NCBI GenBank assembly: GCA_028284905.1
Contig: JANQQU010000046.1
Coordinates: forward strand, 1 to 40,358
Source: Calditrichia bacterium
Lineage (GTDB): Bacteria > Calditrichota > Calditrichia > RBG-13-44-9 > J075
DNA length: 40,358 nt
Direction of reading: 5' to 3'
The position numbers were made by a program, and so were the translations under genes. Within the stretch, counting starts at the first letter, position 1; every line of letters starts with the position of its first letter. Shown here piece by piece: positions 16,677-24,337 of this stretch. A model generated the notes under the pieces. It had not been told where the DNA came from. It ran no database searches and worked only from the letters and a program-made list of their open reading frames with translations.

Positions 16677-18413
16677 ATGAACACTAAATTTACTATCAGA
16701 TTGATGTTACTTATTTTTGTGGGTGGCATGATTACCACCCCACAATTAAAAGCGCAGGATGTACTGGTTACGATCGATGATATTATTCCGGAAGAAGTTC
16801 ACCTGGCCGGATTTAGCCTGAGCAGCGACCAGGAAATTGAAATTGAAGCGCTTGGCACTCACCAGAGAAGCCGTCGCTGGTCCACTTCCAGTGCCTGGAT
16901 TCTTGATGCAGATACCCGCGAAATCGTATGGGAACTGACCGATGCAAATTCCAGTTGGGTCGATCGTGGCCTGCGGGAATACAAGGACAGAGTATCCCTG
17001 AATCGCGGACGATACGAAGTTTACTTTTCTTATTTCCCCGAAAATTACAACATTGATGGCTGGAGCATTACCCGCTTCTTCTTCCGCCGTCATGATGACG
17101 ATGACGATGATCGTCGCCGCCGTTATCGTGATGATTATGAAGAATTCCAAATCACTGTTAAAGGCGATGGCCGTGGGTATGATGAATCGGAAACGATTGC
17201 ATATCGTGAAGGCATCCAGGAAAAAGCAATGGTCTCTCTGCTGGCCAGCCGCGATGATCGCTATGAGAATCAAGGTTTTAAATTGAAGAAAGATATGGAC
17301 GTTGTTGTTTACGCCCTTGGTGAAGCACGCGATGATGGTACCTATGATTATGGCTGGATTATGAACGCCGATACCCGTGAGAAAGTATGGCAGTTCAAGT
17401 ATCGTTACAGCGATCATGCCGGTGGCAGCGAAAAGAACCGGATGATCCGTGAAACTGTTTCTCTGCCGGCAGGTAACTACAGCGCCTTTTACGTGACAGA
17501 CGATTCGCATTCCCCGCGGGAATGGAATACTGCGCCGCCGTATGACCCGGAATTCTGGGGACTGTCCATTTACGCTCAAAACGACAATGATCGGGGCGCC
17601 ATCTCTCTTTACGATTACGAAGACATGCCGGAAAAAAATGTGATTGTTAATTTCACCGGATTGCGGGACGATGAATATGTCTCCAAAGGCTTTACCCTGA
17701 AAAAAGATATGGACGTACGCATCTACGCCCTTGGAGAAGGTTCCCGGGGAGAGATGTATGACTATGGTTGGATTGTTGATGCGAAGACCCACAAGCGCGT
17801 TTGGGAAATGAATTACCGTAATACCGATCATGCCGGTGGTAATAGCAAGAACCGTCTGGCCGATGAAGTGATCGAACTTGAAAAAGGCAATTATGTCGCT
17901 CATTTCGTCACCGACGATTCTCACTCCTATCGCCGCTGGAATACTTCCCCGCCGTTCGATCAGGAAAAATGGGGAATAACCATTCTAGGTGTGGGTGATA
18001 ACTTTCGGGCCAGTGATGTGACCGAATATAATGAAGACAGTGATAACAGCGACGTAATGGCGAGAATTACCCGCGTTCGCGACTGGGAAACCCGGAAAGA
18101 GCGTTTCGAAATGAAAAAAGACGGCAACGTGCGTGTTTACGCCCTGGGCGAAGGCAGCGACGGTCGGATGTATGATTACGCCTGGATCGAAAATGCCAGC
18201 ACTGGTAAAGTTGTTTGGGAAATGACCTATCGCAGAACCGACCACGCCGGTGGCGCACGTAAGAACCGTGAATTCAATGACACTATCTACTTGAAGTCCG
18301 GTGAATATCTGCTGATTTACGAATCTGATGACTCCCATTCCTTCAAGGATTGGAACTCCGCGCCACCGCGGGATCCGGCCAACTGGGGTGTCACTATTTA
18401 TAAAGCAAATTAA
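16677..18413 (+). CDS. Secreted four-repeat protein of unrecognised family
   Basis: 578 aa from ATG 16677 (GGAGAAGATGTA upstream); the frame opens earlier but lacks a ribosome site there. A signal peptide ends near LKAQ-DVL. One divergent N-terminal repeat is followed by a charged linker (RRHDDDDDDRRRRYRDDYEE, near 138-158) and three close repeats of about 137 residues. Each repeat has F-x-[LM]KKD-x-[DN]V-x-[VI]YALGE, YDY-[GA]-WI, a T-x-x-x-VW strand, a TDHAGG- or SDHAGG-x-x-KNR block, DDSHS, and WN-[TS]-[AS]-PP...WG. It is beta-rich and likely periplasmic or surface. I know no family name. A terminator follows the stop. Confidence 0.8.
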   Translation: MNTKFTIRLMLLIFVGGMITTPQLKAQDVLVTIDDIIPEEVHLAGFSLSSDQEIEIEALGTHQRSRRWSTSSAWILDADTREIVWELTDANSSWVDRGLREYKDRVSLNRGRYEVYFSYFPENYNIDGWSITRFFFRRHDDDDDDRRRRYRDDYEEFQITVKGDGRGYDESETIAYREGIQEKAMVSLLASRDDRYENQGFKLKKDMDVVVYALGEARDDGTYDYGWIMNADTREKVWQFKYRYSDHAGGSEKNRMIRETVSLPAGNYSAFYVTDDSHSPREWNTAPPYDPEFWGLSIYAQNDNDRGAISLYDYEDMPEKNVIVNFTGLRDDEYVSKGFTLKKDMDVRIYALGEGSRGEMYDYGWIVDAKTHKRVWEMNYRNTDHAGGNSKNRLADEVIELEKGNYVAHFVTDDSHSYRRWNTSPPFDQEKWGITILGVGDNFRASDVTEYNEDSDNSDVMARITRVRDWETRKERFEMKKDGNVRVYALGEGSDGRMYDYAWIENASTGKVVWEMTYRRTDHAGGARKNREFNDTIYLKSGEYLLIYESDDSHSFKDWNSAPPRDPANWGVTIYKAN

Positions 18414-18453
18414 TTTTTAGCAACATCTCCTCCTGCACTGCATAGCATAGCCT

Positions 18454-18494
18454 AAGAATGCCGTCGACATGAAGTTGACGGCATTCTTTTTTTT
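18454..18494 (+). terminator. Intrinsic terminator of the secreted repeat protein
   Basis: AAGAATGCCGTC and GACGGCATTCTT form a 12-bp perfect stem around GACATGAAGTT, followed by an eight-T run. It starts 40 nt after the stop. Confidence 0.92.
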
Positions 18495-18565
18495 ATAAAT
18501 TGTGATAAATAACTCTTGCTTTTATATACAGCCCATATTATATTTTTCGCCTCTTAACGAGTGCT

Positions 18566-18641
<76 letters not shown>

Positions 18642-18642
18642 T

Positions 18643-18679
18643 AAAAAGGGTTACAAGAAATTTCTTGTAACCCTTTTTC
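18643..18679 (+). terminator. Terminator after tRNA-Phe
   Basis: AAAAAGGGTTACAAGAAA is followed immediately by its inverse TTTCTTGTAACCCTTTTT. The result is a near-perfect palindrome with U-rich end, 2 nt after the tRNA CCA. It can work on both strands. Confidence 0.88.
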
Positions 18680-18687
18680 TTTGAAGT

Positions 18688-18912
18688 CAGCAATAAGTCA
18701 GCAAGTCTAGTAAGGACGTCTACCTGACATCGCTTTTGTATGCGCTGGCGCTAAGTGTGCTAGCGCATTGTTGTTTTAATGTCGGAATGGCCTACCAATT
18801 CTTTTACTGTAATTAACGGTACCCCCTGCATTACCAAATGAGAAATATAAGTATGGCGAAACGTATGGCAAGTAGCCCAGGGAAAACCAATGCTAGTTAG
18901 CTTTAAAGATAT
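18688..18912 (-). pseudogene. Tyrosine recombinase (integrase) C-terminal remnant, frameshifted
   Basis: On the minus strand the C-terminal catalytic part is readable: CHTFRHTYISHL (the box II H-x-x-R), then VKELVGHSDIKTTMR (box with LGH-like His). The frame then hits TAG where RYAHLAP should begin. In the next frame the text continues LAHLAPAHTKAMSGRRPY to a stop. A single-base loss in the catalytic Tyr codon explains this. The N-terminal core-binding domain is absent. A remnant integrase next to a tRNA is a classic island scar. Confidence 0.85.
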
Positions 18913-19137
18913 CTTTCTACTAACCCACCAACACCGCCAACAAAACCACCACCAACGCCATCGCCGGTAACCGCCGATAAACCACGCCGCAACCATAACG
19001 ATGACGCCGATAACCCCATAAAAACACCAACCATCATAACGTCCCAACGCCGCCAAACCGTCGGTCACGCCAACCACGATAAAAATGGGAAACCACTGAA
19101 TGGCAAACGGGATCAACCGGTAAATTGAAACAACCAT
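18905..19137 (-). other. Hydrophobic ORF fragment joined in frame to the integrase remnant
   Basis: The frame upstream of the integrase homology reads MVVSIYRLIPFAIQWFPIF and then a second hydrophobic stretch (GVIGVIVMVAAWFIGG) and a Trp/Arg-rich end. It does not look like an integrase N-terminus. It may be the start of a small two-TM protein fused to the integrase scar by a deletion, or chance coding in GC-biased DNA. I do not recognise it. Confidence 0.25.
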
Positions 19138-19166
19138 TGCGATACCGGCGCGGCGATCCTCACCCG

Positions 19167-19195
19167 TTGCTTATTTCCCGCCAATCCCGTATAAT
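19167..19195 (+). promoter_or_regulatory. Promoter P1 of the CHAT-STAND-lectin gene
   Basis: TTGCTT, a 17-nt spacer containing CCCGCCAATCCCG, then TATAAT. The same arrangement with a similar spacer occurs at 22691-22719 and 26634-26662. The leader to the ATG at 19408 is about 210 nt, and a similar leader exists for the truncated copy at 22720-22930. Confidence 0.7.
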
Positions 19196-19407
19196 AGATC
19201 ATTCCCAATAAATACGATTTTTGCATGATAAAAATTCCGGAAGCATTAAAACGACAATACTATGATAAACGAATGGGGCGAAGGCACTATCTGCCCATTT
19301 GCAAATCTGCCAATAAACAAATGATGCAGAGAAATCCAGGCGACCCAGATATTGCCTAACCACGCTTGCCCCATCTTTAAACTCGAACCCGGAGCACTCA
19401 ATTGCAG

Positions 19408-22400
19408 ATGGAAAGAAACAACATCCCGGTCATCTTCCTCGCCTTTGCGAATGACCGTGACAGCAGCGGCGGCTATCTGCGCAACCTGCCGCGCGAATTG
19501 GAGGGCATCCGCAACGCCCTTGCGCTGGCCCGCCGGGAAGGCTTATGCAAGGTGGTGGAACGGGCCAACGCCACCCTGGAGAATATCTTCGACGTTTTCC
19601 AGGAATACCGGGAACGCATCGCCATCTTCCATTACGGTGGCCATGCCGATAGCTTCCGTCTCCTCCTGGAACAACGGGATGGGCGGGCGGAAGCCGCGCA
19701 CAGCGCCGGGCTATCCCCTTTCTTGGCTGGTCAGCAGGGACTGCAGCTGATTTTCCTCAACGGCTGTTGTTCCCAGCAGCAGGCGCGGGAATTAACCGCG
19801 GCCGGTCTGCCGGTGGTGATCGGCACCTCCGGAAAAATTGCCGATGCAGTCGCTGCCGATCTTGCCATTCGTTTCTACCACGGCCTTGGGGAAGGACTCG
19901 CCCTGGAACGCTGCTGGGCGAATGCCGAGCAGCAGGTGCTTAGCCGCAACGGCGACGGAGCGGCCCGCGATCTGCAGCTGACCCGGGAAGAAGCGCTGCC
20001 CGATCGCTTTCCCTGGGAAATCTATTACCGCCCCGGCGCGGAAATAGTGAAAAGCTGGAACTTGCCTGGCGCTGCCAAAAATCCGCTGGCCGGACTGAAA
20101 ATTCCCGAAACATACTACCGCCAACTGCCCGCGCAGCCGTTTATCGGGCTGAACTATTTTCGCCGGGAAGATGCGGGCATTTTCTTTGGGCGCGGGCAGG
20201 CGATTTATCAACTCTATCAGCTCCTCCACGGGGTGCATCCGATTATTCTCTTTCACGGAAAGTCCGGGGTGGGTAAATCGTCCCTGCTTGCTGCCGGACT
20301 GCTGCCGCGCATCGGAGAAAGCCAGGCGATCTGTTATTTCCGCCGCGATCCGGAGAAAGGGTTGAGCGCCACGCTGCGCGAAGCGCTGCAAGCCGAGGCT
20401 GCCGTAGTTAACGAGTTCGACCTTTCCGCCGCCTGGCAGGCCCGGGAAGCCACGGAAGGGCGTCCGCTGATTGTCATCCTCGATCAAGCCGAAGAGGTCT
20501 TTACCCGTCCGCTGCCCCATGAGTGGGAAAAACCGGGTGAATGGGAAATCTTTCTCGCCGACCTCATCACTTTGTTTGGTCCGGGCGCCCGCTCCCCGCG
20601 TGGAAAGCTACTTCTTAGCTACCGGAAGGAATATCACCCGGAGATCAATAAGGGATTTGCAGAAGCGCGTTTATCCTGTGCACCGTTTTTCCTGCCGCAG
20701 CTGGACCGCGCCGGGATTGTTGAAGCTATCGAAGGGATTACCCGCGATGAGCGATTGCGCCAGCGCTATCCCCTCACGATCGAGGAGAACAGCGAAGGCT
20801 ACCTGCCCGGCATTATCGCCGATGATCTCCTCGAAGACCGCGATTCCCCGATTGCCCCAATGCTGCAAATCCTCCTCAGCAACCTCTGGCAGCAGGCGAC
20901 GCTGGCCGGTAGCAGCAGCACTCATTTTAAAATCGAAAACTATTACCAACTGCGCAAGCAGGGCCTGGCAATGGAGGATTTCCTCCGCCAGCAGTTCGAA
21001 AAACTGCGCGACTGGCGGGCGGAGGTGGTCGACTCTGGACTGCTGCTCGACTTGCTCCATTACCACACCACCAATATGGAAACCGCCGGCAGCCGTTCCC
21101 GGAGGGCGGTTGAGCAAGCCTATGCCGAAAAAACCGATATCAAAACATTAATAGAGCAATGCCAGGGGCGCTACCTACTTACGGAACGGGAGGATGGCGA
21201 GCAGATCAGCCTCGCCCACGATACCCTTGCCCCGGTAATCCGCCAGCGGTATGAGCTTTCCAACCAGCCGGGACAGCGAGCCGCTCGTCTGCTCAAAGCG
21301 CGGTTGCGCGATTCGAAAGCGGATAAGAAGCAGGAGGCTTCGCTTAACCGCCGGGAAATCCGCATCGTCGAAAAAGGTCGCGCTGGTATGCGAGCTTTCA
21401 GTGATGAAGAAAAGACGCTCTTGAAAAAGAGCCGACGCCGCCAGCAGCGCTTGCAATTGGCGGTTTTCGGCATCGCAACTGTTTTTGTTCTGCTTTTATG
21501 GTTGGGGATTGACACAATTCAGCAACAAAGGGATGATCTAGCATATAAAGATGCGCTTGCAGCATTAATCGATATTCTAGAAAAGGAATTCTATTACGAA
21601 TCCGAAAAAAATCCCAATGGGAGTCGCTTAGGTTGGTTTTTAACCCAAGCGGACAGTTTTGCGGTTATTAGCACCGAATGGCGAAAAATTCTTCCTAGGA
21701 ACGACCAGCTAATTGCCAGTCTCACTGACAGTGTTTACTGGCAACGGGGCGGCTCTTTAACGGCAATAACCTACGCTGAAGCCCTCGAATTTATTGATCA
21801 ACTTAACCGTGAAAATTTTGCTGGATATAGTGACTGGAGGCTTCCCAATTGGAAAGAGGCGATTTTATTGATTCGGAGGGATTCAACTTTTAATGGTCTT
21901 TACAAAAACCCTCTTTTTGATGTGCGGCAAGAACGGATTTGGACCATTGATCAGGCAACAAAGCGTCGACAATGGTGTTTGGATTTTCTTCGGGGGCAAA
22001 TCCGTGGTGTAGTAACTGATGATACTTTGTTTTTCGCTCGGGCAGTACGAACAGAATCTAAGATTGATGGATACTCTTTTCGTTTAGATCAGTTAGTTTC
22101 TGAAATGATCATGGAAAAAGGGTTTTATAACAGTGATAGAAATCGAGGTGGGAAAGGGATCAATCGGGAGGAATTTCCTTTGCAATTGCAGAGAGGTGAT
22201 TCGATTGTTTATGACCAGGCCACGAATCTGTTCTGGCAACGTAACGGGTCGGATATTTCCCTGCCGTTTGATGCTGCAAGAGCTTATGTTCAGAATCTGA
22301 ACGATACTGTCTATGGAGGATTTCAGGATTGGCGTTTGCCGACACTGGAGGAAGCGTTGAGTTTGATTACTACTCAAGATACTAGTACATATAGACATAC

Positions 22401-22563
22401 AAGTCGTCTATTTGATCGGCTAGGTTGGATTTGGACATCTAGTCAATCTGGGCGTGGCTCTCGCGTGTGGCATGTAAGTTTCTACGATGGTAAGTGTGGC
22501 AGCAGTAATCTTAGTAGCAATATTTATGTGCGCGCAGTTCGTTTTGGACAATCATCTCCATAA
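19408..22563 (+). CDS. CHAT protease-STAND ATPase-TM-tandem C-type-lectin-like (DUF1566) protein
   Basis: 1051 aa from ATG; a TTG two codons earlier sits closer to GGAG and could be the true start. Domains: CHAT caspase-like protease (about 1-200; His79 in HYGGHAD, Cys120 in FLNGCC); STAND P-loop ATPase (about 250-610; Walker A GKSGVGKSS near 284, Walker B VILDQAEE near 356); basic stretch then one TM helix (about 682-702), giving N-in/C-out by the positive-inside rule; two DUF1566/Lcl_C modules (about 728-903 and 913-1051). The second ends WIWTSS...VWHVSFYDG...YVRAVR, the C-type-lectin fold seen in DGR targets. Inferred role: lectin modules sense a periplasmic ligand, STAND switches, CHAT cleaves a partner. 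Base composition drops sharply near 21500. Confidence 0.88.
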   Translation: MERNNIPVIFLAFANDRDSSGGYLRNLPRELEGIRNALALARREGLCKVVERANATLENIFDVFQEYRERIAIFHYGGHADSFRLLLEQRDGRAEAAHSAGLSPFLAGQQGLQLIFLNGCCSQQQARELTAAGLPVVIGTSGKIADAVAADLAIRFYHGLGEGLALERCWANAEQQVLSRNGDGAARDLQLTREEALPDRFPWEIYYRPGAEIVKSWNLPGAAKNPLAGLKIPETYYRQLPAQPFIGLNYFRREDAGIFFGRGQAIYQLYQLLHGVHPIILFHGKSGVGKSSLLAAGLLPRIGESQAICYFRRDPEKGLSATLREALQAEAAVVNEFDLSAAWQAREATEGRPLIVILDQAEEVFTRPLPHEWEKPGEWEIFLADLITLFGPGARSPRGKLLLSYRKEYHPEINKGFAEARLSCAPFFLPQLDRAGIVEAIEGITRDERLRQRYPLTIEENSEGYLPGIIADDLLEDRDSPIAPMLQILLSNLWQQATLAGSSSTHFKIENYYQLRKQGLAMEDFLRQQFEKLRDWRAEVVDSGLLLDLLHYHTTNMETAGSRSRRAVEQAYAEKTDIKTLIEQCQGRYLLTEREDGEQISLAHDTLAPVIRQRYELSNQPGQRAARLLKARLRDSKADKKQEASLNRREIRIVEKGRAGMRAFSDEEKTLLKKSRRRQQRLQLAVFGIATVFVLLLWLGIDTIQQQRDDLAYKDALAALIDILEKEFYYESEKNPNGSRLGWFLTQADSFAVISTEWRKILPRNDQLIASLTDSVYWQRGGSLTAITYAEALEFIDQLNRENFAGYSDWRLPNWKEAILLIRRDSTFNGLYKNPLFDVRQERIWTIDQATKRRQWCLDFLRGQIRGVVTDDTLFFARAVRTESKIDGYSFRLDQLVSEMIMEKGFYNSDRNRGGKGINREEFPLQLQRGDSIVYDQATNLFWQRNGSDISLPFDAARAYVQNLNDTVYGGFQDWRLPTLEEALSLITTQDTSTYRHTSRLFDRLGWIWTSSQSGRGSRVWHVSFYDGKCGSSNLSSNIYVRAVRFGQSSP
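22426..22563 (+). other. Candidate variable region A of the C-terminal lectin domain
   Basis: From the codon at 22447 to that at 22519 (25 codons) 20 end in C or T. At the same aligned positions residues differ freely from the second gene while the frame residues (VW, V-x-F, G, C, N, YVRAVR) are kept. The segment ends in the invariant block starting at 22525. The pattern fits former A-to-N mutagenesis of AAY codons. It is weaker than in the second gene. Confidence 0.5.
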
Positions 22564-22601
22564 TTTGGCAATTTGGTCATTTGAATCTTTTTTGATAATT
22601 T

Positions 22602-22652
22602 AAAATCCGGGAAGGATTTTATACCGCGTTTCCCCGGGAAGGGGAAGTTTTT
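22602..22652 (+). terminator. Tandem hairpins with identical GGGAA loops after the CHAT-STAND-lectin gene
   Basis: Hairpin 1 is AAAATCC-GGGAA-GGATTTT (22602-22620). Hairpin 2 is TTCCCC-GGGAA-GGGGAA (22630-22646) followed by GTTTTT. The pair recurs at 40255-40305. The second is a plausible intrinsic terminator. Its place behind a putative variable region also resembles the DNA cruciforms that help DGR target recognition. Confidence 0.7.
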
Positions 22653-22672
22653 CGGCGGGATCGTTCAGGAAG

Positions 22673-22688
22673 GGGCGGATATCCGCCC
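22673..22688. promoter_or_regulatory. Perfect 16-bp palindrome upstream of promoter P2
   Basis: GGGCGGATATCCGCCC is a perfect palindrome whose end is 2 nt before the -35 hexamer of P2. It could be an operator. There is no equivalent before P1 or P3. Confidence 0.4.
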
Positions 22689-22690
22689 TC

Positions 22691-22719
22691 TTGTTTCTTC
22701 ACCGCCAATCCCGTATAAT
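22691..22719 (+). promoter_or_regulatory. Promoter P2 of the truncated CHAT-STAND copy
   Basis: TTGTTT, 17 nt (containing CCGCCAATCCCG), TATAAT. The downstream leader to 22931 can be aligned with the P1 leader nearly throughout (GGAAGCA-AAACGACAATAC, CTATTTGCAAATCT, CCAATAAACAAATG, GCAGATGGAAAGAAACAAC). So this is a duplicated promoter plus leader. Confidence 0.7.
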
Positions 22720-22930
22720 GGATTAATCCCAATGAATATAATGTCACATGTAAAACTCCGGAAGCAGAAAAACGACAATACGTATGACAAAAAAGTAGGG
22801 CTGAGAAACTATTTGCCTATTTGCAAATCTACCAATAAACAAATGGTGCGGTAAAAGCTAGGCGAACCGGATATTACCTGACTATACTTACCCTCTTCTT
22901 TAAACTTGAATACGGAGCATCCGATTGCAG

Positions 22931-23032
22931 ATGGAAAGAAACAACATTTCGGTCACCTTCCTCAACTTTGCGAACGATCGCGATAGCAGCGGCGGTTACC
23001 TGCGCAATCTGCCGCGGGAACTGGAGGGCATT
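22931..23032 (+). pseudogene. Truncated 5' end of a second CHAT-STAND gene
   Basis: 34 codons (starting MERNNISVTFLNFANDRDSS) match the start of the gene at 19408, to the residues GGYLRNLPRELEGI. Homology stops abruptly at 23032. Eleven unrelated triplets follow, the last of them TAA (23063-23065). The stop codon of the convergent hydrolase gene (23031-23033) lies exactly at the break. The copy therefore lost its CHAT body, STAND and lectin parts when the hydrolase-EAD block was placed here. Confidence 0.85.
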
Positions 23033-24122
23033 ACTTTAATTGTTGTTCAGCCCAATTACCAATAATCTTAAGCACGGAATCATCGAATGATATTTCACTA
23101 TCTTCGTAATTCGATATTGAGCCGGGTTGAACCGGTTGAAAGAGATGATTAAGGCCTTCTGCAATAACAACCCTTGAACCTTCATTCTCTGTGATATCCT
23201 TTATTTTAGCTGCATTTTCTACAGGGGTAATTTTAGTATCTTCGCTTGCATAAACAGCTAGTATCGGGCCTTGAAATTCTTTTAGTATCAAAGATGGGTC
23301 ATACTTAGCTACCCAATAAAGCAATGGCGAAGTGAATATTTTGGCCCAATCATTGGCAACTTGCTCTGGCTCTCCCAGAGAGATCAGGTTTTTTTTCGCA
23401 GCATGGAAGGCTTGTTCACTTGATTCTGACGCCTGAATCGTTTCAAATAAAACTTTAAAACGCCTGAGGTTCGATACAGTCTCTGCTTCTTTCGCGGGTT
23501 CTAGTTTAGCACGTAATTTTTCGCGCAGCGATAAAATTTCATTAAGTGGTAGTACTGGTGAGGCAAGAAGAATAAGGAATTCGGCATCTGTTATCTGTGT
23601 TGCCAGTGGTCCAACGATGCCCCCTTCGGAATGTCCCAAATAACCAACCTTGGATTTATCAATAAAATTTTGTTTTTTTAACCACTTCATCGCATTCGCT
23701 GCATCAAGTGCAAAGTCGGGAATGATTGCTGATTCAAATTCTCCGGTACTTTTTCCGACCCCACGATCATCATATCGAAGTACTGCAATTCCCTTTTTTA
23801 CCAGATAATCTGAAAGAATCAAAAAGGGGCGATGACCGGCGATGGATTCATCACGGTCTTGTGGCCCAGAACCGGTAATCATAACTATACCGGGGAAAGG
23901 GCCATCTCCAAATGGTCTTGTAAGTTCGCCTGCTAATTGAATAGACCCACTATCGCTTAAAAAACTAACTTCTTGAATTAAGTAGTTTCGTGCTAATTGT
24001 GCTTCCCGGACCTGTAATGGAGATTGTATATAATTTGTTGGATCGCCCTTAGATATTGTGGTTTGTTGTGAGCAACCAAGATTGAGTAACAATAAGCATA
24101 TTATCATTCTTCGGAAATACAT
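23031..24122 (-). CDS. Lipoprotein alpha/beta hydrolase (dienelactone-hydrolase/S9-like)
   Basis: 363 aa from ATG 24122, chosen because GGAG lies 8 nt upstream; a GTG three codons earlier overlaps that site. The lipobox LGC is in MIICLLLLNLGCSQ. The alpha/beta-hydrolase core has the oxyanion GSGPQDRDE, the Ser nucleophile elbow GHSEGG, Asp in VYASEDTKIT and His in EGLNHLFQ. The family includes periplasmic esterases and peptidases; substrate unknown. Composition is AT-rich compared with the CHAT gene. It sits convergent to the gene remnant and may be cargo rather than part of the signalling system. Confidence 0.85.
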   Translation of the reverse strand: MYFRRMIICLLLLNLGCSQQTTISKGDPTNYIQSPLQVREAQLARNYLIQEVSFLSDSGSIQLAGELTRPFGDGPFPGIVMITGSGPQDRDESIAGHRPFLILSDYLVKKGIAVLRYDDRGVGKSTGEFESAIIPDFALDAANAMKWLKKQNFIDKSKVGYLGHSEGGIVGPLATQITDAEFLILLASPVLPLNEILSLREKLRAKLEPAKEAETVSNLRRFKVLFETIQASESSEQAFHAAKKNLISLGEPEQVANDWAKIFTSPLLYWVAKYDPSLILKEFQGPILAVYASEDTKITPVENAAKIKDITENEGSRVVIAEGLNHLFQPVQPGSISNYEDSEISFDDSVLKIIGNWAEQQLK

Positions 24123-24243
24123 GTCTTGCACTCCGTCTTTATTATAGTCAAAAAGATTTATTCAAACCGAATAAATTATCAAAATTACCATCGGAATAAA
24201 AAACGAAATTTACGAGAGTCTTGAATTATAAGTGTTTATAATA

Positions 24244-24276
24244 AAAGATGGGTTTCGGGAGGTGAAACCCATCTTT
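24244..24276 (-). terminator. Terminator of the EAD gene pair
   Basis: AAAGATGGGTTTC and GAAACCCATCTTT form a 13-bp perfect stem with loop GGGAGGT. Reading on the minus strand it is followed by TATTATAAAC, so the U-run is modest. It lies about 60 nt beyond the stop at 24338. Confidence 0.75.
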
Positions 24277-24337
24277 CCACTAATTAATCGTTTTTAAACT
24301 TTTAACTTTTGAATAGTAGTGACTACTAATCTTTATT

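Noticed and set aside
16746-17924. Long minus-strand open frame of 392 codons opposite the secreted repeat protein
   Set aside because: It is the antisense shadow of a repeat-containing gene with signal peptide and ribosome site; its translation is low-quality (runs of Ile/Val) and has no start signal.
19792-20520. Minus-strand frame of 242 codons opposite the STAND domain
   Set aside because: GC-rich shadow of the CHAT-STAND gene; no domain and no ribosome site.
22563-22931. DGR template repeat between the first lectin gene and the truncated copy
   Set aside because: No second copy of the WIWTS...VRAVR coding segment or AAC/AAT-rich version of it is present here; only the hairpins, promoter P2 and leader.
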